Source of the DNA: an uncultured Desulfarculaceae bacterium
GTDB taxonomy: Bacteria; Desulfobacterota; Desulfarculia; Desulfarculales; Desulfarculaceae
Direction of reading: 5' to 3'
DNA: 8,193 nt
Assembly: GCA_937908275.1 (NCBI GenBank)
Contig: CALERA010000285.1
Coordinates: forward strand, 1 to 8,193
In this document: positions 5,119 through 8,193 of the stretch, in pieces
How the letters are laid out: each line of letters opens with the position of its first letter
Numbering within the stretch: position 1 is the first letter of the stretch
Program-made: the position numbers and the translations under genes
The notes under the pieces: model-generated
What the model was told of the DNA's origin: nothing
The model's database searches: none
The model's input: the letters and a program-made list of their open reading frames with translations, nothing else

Positions 5119-5367
5119 ATGGAGATTCAAGGCGCGGATATGGTGCGGGCGGCGGCTCTGTTGGGTGCGGGCATTGCCATGGGTCTGGGCGCCATCGGAC
5201 CAGGCGTGGGCGAGGGTTACGCGGCCGGCAAGGCCTGCGAGGCCATCGGTCGCAACCCCAAGGAGGCGGGCCTGCTCACCCGCACCATGCTGGTGGGCCA
5301 GGCGGTCAGCGAGTCCACCGGCATCTACTCCCTGGTGGTGGCGTTGCTGCTGATCTTCGTGGTCTAG
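5119..5367 (+). CDS. atpE: ATP synthase F0 subunit c, single hairpin, Na+-type motif
   Basis: An 82-residue two-helix rotor subunit. The ATG at 5119 is preceded by TGGAGG at 6 nt. Residue numbering falls exactly in step with the Ilyobacter tartaricus c subunit: Pro28, Glu32, Val63, Glu65, Ser66, Thr67 and Tyr70, with polar loop Arg45-Asn46-Pro47. Glu65-Ser66-Thr67 and Tyr70 are the Na+-binding signature. Glu32 instead of Gln32 gives the two-carboxylate site known from the Fusobacterium nucleatum Na+ rotor. I infer Na+ coupling, or Na+/H+ coupling depending on conditions. It follows the fused c gene by 57 nt; that gap contains a GCCCC/GGGGC hairpin near 5070-5085 that could tune the ratio of the two products. 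Helix 2 is nearly identical in DNA to hairpin 4 of the fused gene. Confidence 0.95.
   Translation: MEIQGADMVRAAALLGAGIAMGLGAIGPGVGEGYAAGKACEAIGRNPKEAGLLTRTMLVGQAVSESTGIYSLVVALLLIFVV
5286..5330 (+). repeat. 45-bp exact match to hairpin 4 of the fused c gene
   Basis: The second copy of the 4980-5024 sequence, 306 bp downstream in direct orientation. Recombination between the copies would delete the gap and leave a hybrid gene. Confidence 0.9.
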
Positions 5368-5425
5368 GACCGTCCCTGGGCCCGATCATGTCGCCAGGGG
5401 GAGTTCCCCGGGAAGGGATGGCCCC

Positions 5426-5854
5426 ATGATTAGTGTCAACGCGACCCTGTTCGTGCAGATCATCAACCTGCTGGTGTTGCTGGTGATCATGAACTATGTC
5501 ATGTATCGCCCCCTGCGCCGGCTGGTGGAGCAGCGCCGACAGGCCATCAGCCAAGGTCATGCCGAGGCGCGTCGCCAGGCCCAGGAGGCCGTGAACCTGG
5601 AGGCCAACTACCAGGACGGCCTGCGGCGCGGCCGGGCCACGATCCAGGAGCGCCTGGCCGTCTTCCAGGTCCAGGCCGAGGAGCGCTGCAACGGCATCCT
5701 GGAACAGGCCCAGGACAAGGCCCGGATCTCGTCCGGTCAGATGCGCGAGCGGGTGGAGAAGGAGATGGCCTCGGCCCGTCTGGACATCCGCAAGGAGGCC
5801 GAGCTGATCTCCCAGGCCATGGCCCGGCACATCCTGCAAAGGAGGCTGTCATGA
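5426..5854 (+). CDS. atpF: ATP synthase F0 subunit b'
   Basis: A 142-residue peripheral-stalk subunit with one N-terminal membrane helix (about residues 6-26, FVQIINLLVLLVIMNYVMY). YRPLRRLVEQRR follows, then a long charged helix rich in Glu, Arg, Ala and Gln that should form the coiled coil with b. There is no signal peptide, unlike the next gene. The ATG at 5426 has GGGAAGGGA upstream. The stop overlaps the start of the b gene (ATGA at 5851-5854), so the two products are probably made in a 1:1 ratio. The presence of both b' and b indicates a heterodimeric stalk. Confidence 0.92.
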   Translation: MISVNATLFVQIINLLVLLVIMNYVMYRPLRRLVEQRRQAISQGHAEARRQAQEAVNLEANYQDGLRRGRATIQERLAVFQVQAEERCNGILEQAQDKARISSGQMRERVEKEMASARLDIRKEAELISQAMARHILQRRLS

Positions 5855-6453
5855 GGTCCGCCCGCGTAGGCTTGCTGCTGGCGGCCGCCGGCGCGCTGCT
5901 GGTCCTGGCCGCCGAACCGGCCCTGGCCGCCAAGGCCCAGAAGGCCCTGCCCGAGTGGCGGGTGATCTGGAACCAGGTCTGGAAGTACCTGAACTTCCTG
6001 ATCCTGGCCTTCCTGATCGTCAAGGTGGGACGCAAGCCCATCAAGGACTTCATCACCGGCCAGAAGACCAGCGTCGCCAGCACCATCCAGGCCATGGAGG
6101 AGGCCAAGGCCAAGGCCGAGGCCGAGCGCCAGGCCATCGAGGCCCGCACCGCGGGCCTGGAGAAGGAGCTGGAGGAGATCGAGAACTACCTGGCCGACCG
6201 GGCCGCCCGGCAGCGCGAGGCCATGGTGGAGGAGGCCCAGCGCGAGGCCAAGCTGGTCATCGAGCGCGCCGAGATGCTGGGCGAGCGCGCCCTGCGCGAG
6301 GCCCGCGGCCAGTTGGTCAACGAGATGGTCGAACTGGCCAGCCAGATGGCCGAGGAAACCTTGCGCCAGGTGGTCAACGAGACCGACCGGGCCAAGTTCC
6401 TGGATGACTTCACCAAGAGCCTGGCCGAAGTCGACCTGGCCCCGCAAGGCTGA
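5851..6453 (+). CDS. atpF: ATP synthase F0 subunit b, with N-terminal signal peptide
   Basis: A 200-residue peripheral-stalk subunit. Residues 1-26 form a typical cleavable signal peptide (Arg2/Arg5, a Leu/Ala core, ending AEPALA, predicted cleavage after Ala26). A short periplasmic segment follows, then a membrane helix at about 44-60 (WKYLNFLILAFLIVKV). A long Glu/Ala/Arg/Gln-rich coiled coil extends to about 170, ending in an amphipathic C terminus (FLDDFTKSLAEV) of the type that contacts F1 delta. Signal peptides on b are seen in deltaproteobacterial enzymes. Unusually, atpH (delta) and the F1 genes do not follow. Instead, the kinase-like gene starts 11 nt on. Confidence 0.94.
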   Translation: MRSARVGLLLAAAGALLVLAAEPALAAKAQKALPEWRVIWNQVWKYLNFLILAFLIVKVGRKPIKDFITGQKTSVASTIQAMEEAKAKAEAERQAIEARTAGLEKELEEIENYLADRAARQREAMVEEAQREAKLVIERAEMLGERALREARGQLVNEMVELASQMAEETLRQVVNETDRAKFLDDFTKSLAEVDLAPQG

Positions 6454-6464
6454 GGAGGCGAGAG

Positions 6465-7073
6465 ATGGGGGTCATCACCGTCAGCAAGCAGTTCGCCTCC
6501 GGCGGCGTGGAGTTGGCCGAGCAGTTGGCCAAGGAGCTGGGCTACCAACTGGTGGGCCGCCGGGTGTTGACCGAGCTGGCCAAGACCCTGGACATGAGCG
6601 AGGCCCAGGTGGAGCTGCTCAAGCGCGGCCCCGAGGCCCGCTGGATCAGCCTGGTGGACAACTACCTGATCCACACCGTGCGCCGCATCGCCCAGCAGCC
6701 CGAGGCCGCCCTGAACGACAAGCAGTACTTCGCCGCGGTGCAGGAGCTGGTCAAGCGCCTGGCCTCCGAGGGCAACGTCGTGATCCTGGGCTGGGGAGCC
6801 CAGTTGATCCTGGGCCAGGGGCCGGAGATCCGCCACTTCCGGGTGGTCTGCCCCCTGGAGCAGCGCGGGGAGCGCTACGCCCAGCGCGCGCGCATCCCGC
6901 TGGACCAGGCCCAGGACGAGTGCCGACGCCAGGACGAGCTCTCCGCCGGCTACGTGAGCCACTATCTCAAGCGAGACTGGGCCGAGGCCGAACTCTACCA
7001 CCTGACCCTGAACCTGGGCCTGCTGAACTTCGACTTCGCCCGGGCCATCCGGGCCATCCAGGCCACTCTCTAG
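6465..7073 (+). CDS. Cytidylate kinase-like family protein
   Basis: A 202-residue protein of the cytidylate-kinase-like (Cytidylate_kin2) P-loop family. The N terminus VITVSKQFASGGVELAEQLA matches the family ITISRQxGSGGxxIAxxLA, with Ala11 in place of the first Gly of GSGG. The middle NVVILGWGAQLIL (about 104-116) matches VIxGRGG, with Trp110 replacing the usual Arg. The usual Asp of the following YD/VD motif is Gly31. Downstream are the LEQRGERYAQR lid-like helix and a DWAEAELYHLTLNLG C-terminal block. These substitutions make normal nucleotide kinase activity questionable. GAGGAGG overlaps the atpF stop, 6 nt before the ATG, so it is co-translated with F0. A role in ATP synthase assembly or regulation is a guess from position only. 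Confidence 0.8.
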   Translation: MGVITVSKQFASGGVELAEQLAKELGYQLVGRRVLTELAKTLDMSEAQVELLKRGPEARWISLVDNYLIHTVRRIAQQPEAALNDKQYFAAVQELVKRLASEGNVVILGWGAQLILGQGPEIRHFRVVCPLEQRGERYAQRARIPLDQAQDECRRQDELSAGYVSHYLKRDWAEAELYHLTLNLGLLNFDFARAIRAIQATL

Positions 7074-7086
7074 TCCATTCTCGACG

Positions 7087-7114
7087 CGCGGACCGCCCCT
7101 GATGGCGGTCCGCG
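7087..7114 (+). terminator. Terminator-like hairpin at the end of the F0 operon
   Basis: A perfect 11-bp stem (CGCGGACCGCC / GGCGGTCCGCG) with a 6-nt CCTGAT loop, 13 nt after the last stop codon. Only TTGCC follows, not a U-tract, so it may need Rho or mainly protect the 3' end. Confidence 0.6.
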
Positions 7115-7141
7115 TTGCCGATCACCCCGCCGATCTAGTAT
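7115..7141 (+). promoter_or_regulatory. Weak candidate promoter for the aminotransferase gene
   Basis: TTGCCG (7115-7120) and TAGTAT (7136-7141) are separated by 15 bp, so both elements and the spacing are suboptimal. It lies between the operon-end hairpin and the next gene. Confidence 0.28.
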
Positions 7142-7159
7142 CATTGGGCCGCCCCCCAG

Positions 7160-7190
7160 GGGGTTCTGATGTACTTGTCAGGGGTTCTGA
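7160..7190 (+). repeat. Direct repeat GGGGTTCTGA, 21-bp period, at the aminotransferase start
   Basis: Copies sit at 7160-7169 and 7181-7190. Each supplies a G-rich Shine-Dalgarno-like element, and each is followed by an in-frame ATG (7169 and 7193). The spacing equals two helical turns, so an operator is also possible. Confidence 0.45.
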
Positions 7191-7192
7191 AC

Positions 7193-8193
7193 ATGACCAC
7201 CCAGAAAAACTCAAACCTCGCGCCGGCCGCCAGGGAGCCGATCCCCATCGCCAAGCCCTGCCTGGGGCCCTTGGAGGCCGCCAACGTGGCCGAGGCCGTG
7301 GCCTCCACCTGGATCTCCTCCACCGGGCCCTTCGTGGGCCAGTTGGAAGCCGGCCTGGCCGCCCGGTTGGGCACGCCCCACGTGCTCTGCACCAGCAACG
7401 GCACCACCGCCCTGCACCTGGCCCTGGCCGGCCTGGGGGTGGGACCGGGCGACGAGGTCCTGGTGCCGGACCTGACCTTCGCCGCCACCGCCAACGCGGT
7501 CTTCATGGCCGGGGCCACCCCGGTCCTGGTGGACTGCGCCGCCGACCACTGGAACGCCGACGCCGAGTCCTTCGCCCGGGGAATCAGCCCCCGCAGCAAG
7601 GCCCTGATCGTGGTCCATCTCCTGGGCCAGGCCTGCCGCATGGCGCCCATCCTGGAGCTGGCCCGGAAACACGACCTGCTGGTGGTGGAGGACTGCGCCG
7701 AGAGCCTGGGGGCCGACTGCGACGGACAACCCACCGGCTCCTTTGGCGCGGTGGGCTGCTTCAGCTTTTTCGCCAACAAGGTCCTGACCACCGGCGAGGG
7801 CGGGGCGGTGGCCACCGCCGACCCGGACCTGGCCCACCGCATGAGCCGCCTGCGGGCCCACGGCATGGATCCCCAGCGCCAGTATTGGCACGACAGCGTG
7901 GGCTTCAACTACCGCATGACCAACCTCAACGCCGCCCTGGGCGTGGCCCAGCTCCAGCGTCTGGAGGAGCTCTTGGCCCGCCGCCGGGAGCTGGCCCAGC
8001 GCTACCAGCGCAACCTGGCCGGCCTGCCCTGGCTGCGCCGCGGATTCAGGGCCCCCGGCCGGTCCATCGACTGGCTCCAGCCCCTGTTCCTGGCCGAGAA
8101 CGTCCTGGGCCTGACCCGCGACCAGGTTTTAAGTCACCTGCACGCGGCCGGCATCGACGCCCGGCCCATGTTCTATCCCCTGCACCTGCTGCC
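7193..8193 (+). CDS. DegT/DnrJ/EryC1 family aminotransferase (perosamine-synthase-like), 3' truncated
   Basis: The first 333 codons of a PLP-dependent sugar aminotransferase that normally has 370-390 residues; it runs off the window end. In the family it transfers an amino group, usually from glutamate, to a keto group of a nucleotide-linked sugar for O-antigen or other glycans. Family blocks: TSNGTTALHLAL (phosphate-binding turn), GDEVLVPDLTFAATANAV, VVEDCAESLGA with Asp167 (PLP nitrogen), and FSFFANKVLTTGEGG with Lys196 (Schiff base). The block RAHGMDPQRQYWH..VGFNYRMTNLNAALGVAQL resembles GDP-perosamine synthases. Start ATG 7193 has AGGGG 8 nt upstream. An in-frame ATG at 7169 with AGGGGG upstream would add eight residues. 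Substrate is not determinable from sequence. Separate transcription unit from F0. Confidence 0.92.
   Translation, partial: MTTQKNSNLAPAAREPIPIAKPCLGPLEAANVAEAVASTWISSTGPFVGQLEAGLAARLGTPHVLCTSNGTTALHLALAGLGVGPGDEVLVPDLTFAATANAVFMAGATPVLVDCAADHWNADAESFARGISPRSKALIVVHLLGQACRMAPILELARKHDLLVVEDCAESLGADCDGQPTGSFGAVGCFSFFANKVLTTGEGGAVATADPDLAHRMSRLRAHGMDPQRQYWHDSVGFNYRMTNLNAALGVAQLQRLEELLARRRELAQRYQRNLAGLPWLRRGFRAPGRSIDWLQPLFLAENVLGLTRDQVLSHLHAAGIDARPMFYPLHLL

Noticed and set aside
2638..6453. Classification as an N-ATPase operon
   Set aside because: N-ATPase operons start with beta/epsilon and carry AtpQ/AtpR and F1 genes. Here the order is atpZ-I-B-E-E-b'-b with no F1 gene and no AtpR.
6186..7001. 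Minus-strand 271-codon frame opposite atpF and the kinase-like gene
   Set aside because: Leu/Gly/Gln/His-rich antisense composition, while both sense genes have clear family matches.
7141..7908. Minus-strand frames opposite the aminotransferase
   Set aside because: The plus strand encodes an intact PLP-aminotransferase with catalytic Lys and Asp, running off the window end.
1..8193. CRISPR arrays, insertion sequences, tRNA or rRNA genes
   Set aside because: I saw no regularly spaced repeats, transposase motifs, terminal inverted repeats or tRNA-like cloverleafs.

Overview
The window is GC-rich bacterial DNA, probably from a Desulfobacterota / deltaproteobacterium-like organism. This is an inference from three things: the AtpZ-AtpI-a-c-b'-b gene order, a b subunit with a signal peptide, and F0 genes separated from F1 genes. 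Nothing in the window fixes the taxon. The core is a complete membrane (F0) half of an F-type ATP synthase with a highly unusual rotor gene. It is flanked by housekeeping and biosynthetic genes.

Left part (minus strand, 1-2277). From right to left these are a dodecin-family protein, a hairpin terminator, a PrmA-like ribosomal protein L11 methyltransferase, a second terminator, a TTGACA-type promoter, a leader of about 550 nt, and the 5' third of a dihydroxy-acid dehydratase (ilvD, cut by the window edge). The leader contains several strong hairpins. It also contains a 55-codon ORF with an excellent Shine-Dalgarno sequence and a C-terminal run of Leu/Val/Ile codons. This looks like a branched-chain amino acid leader peptide in front of ilvD.

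Centre (plus strand, 2563-7114). A TTGACA-N17-TACAAG promoter precedes atpZ-like, atpI, atpB (a), a fused four-hairpin c subunit, an ordinary one-hairpin c subunit, b', b and a cytidylate-kinase-like gene. An 11-bp perfect hairpin ends the unit. No F1 gene (delta, alpha, gamma, beta, epsilon) is present, so F1 must be encoded elsewhere. The 324-residue fused c subunit has four tandem hairpins with periods of 80-81 residues. Its ion-binding carboxylate is Glu in hairpins 1 and 4 but Gln in hairpins 2 and 3 (E-Q-Q-E). The single c subunit carries Glu32, Val63, Glu65, Ser66, Thr67 and Tyr70, a two-carboxylate set typical of Na+-type rotors. If both genes are expressed, the rotor could be a mixed ring with fewer ion sites than hairpins. 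This is the most interesting feature of the window.

Right part (plus strand, 7115-8193). After the hairpin, a separate gene begins: a DegT/DnrJ/EryC1 (perosamine-synthase-like) sugar aminotransferase, truncated at the window end. It suggests a surface-polysaccharide locus downstream.
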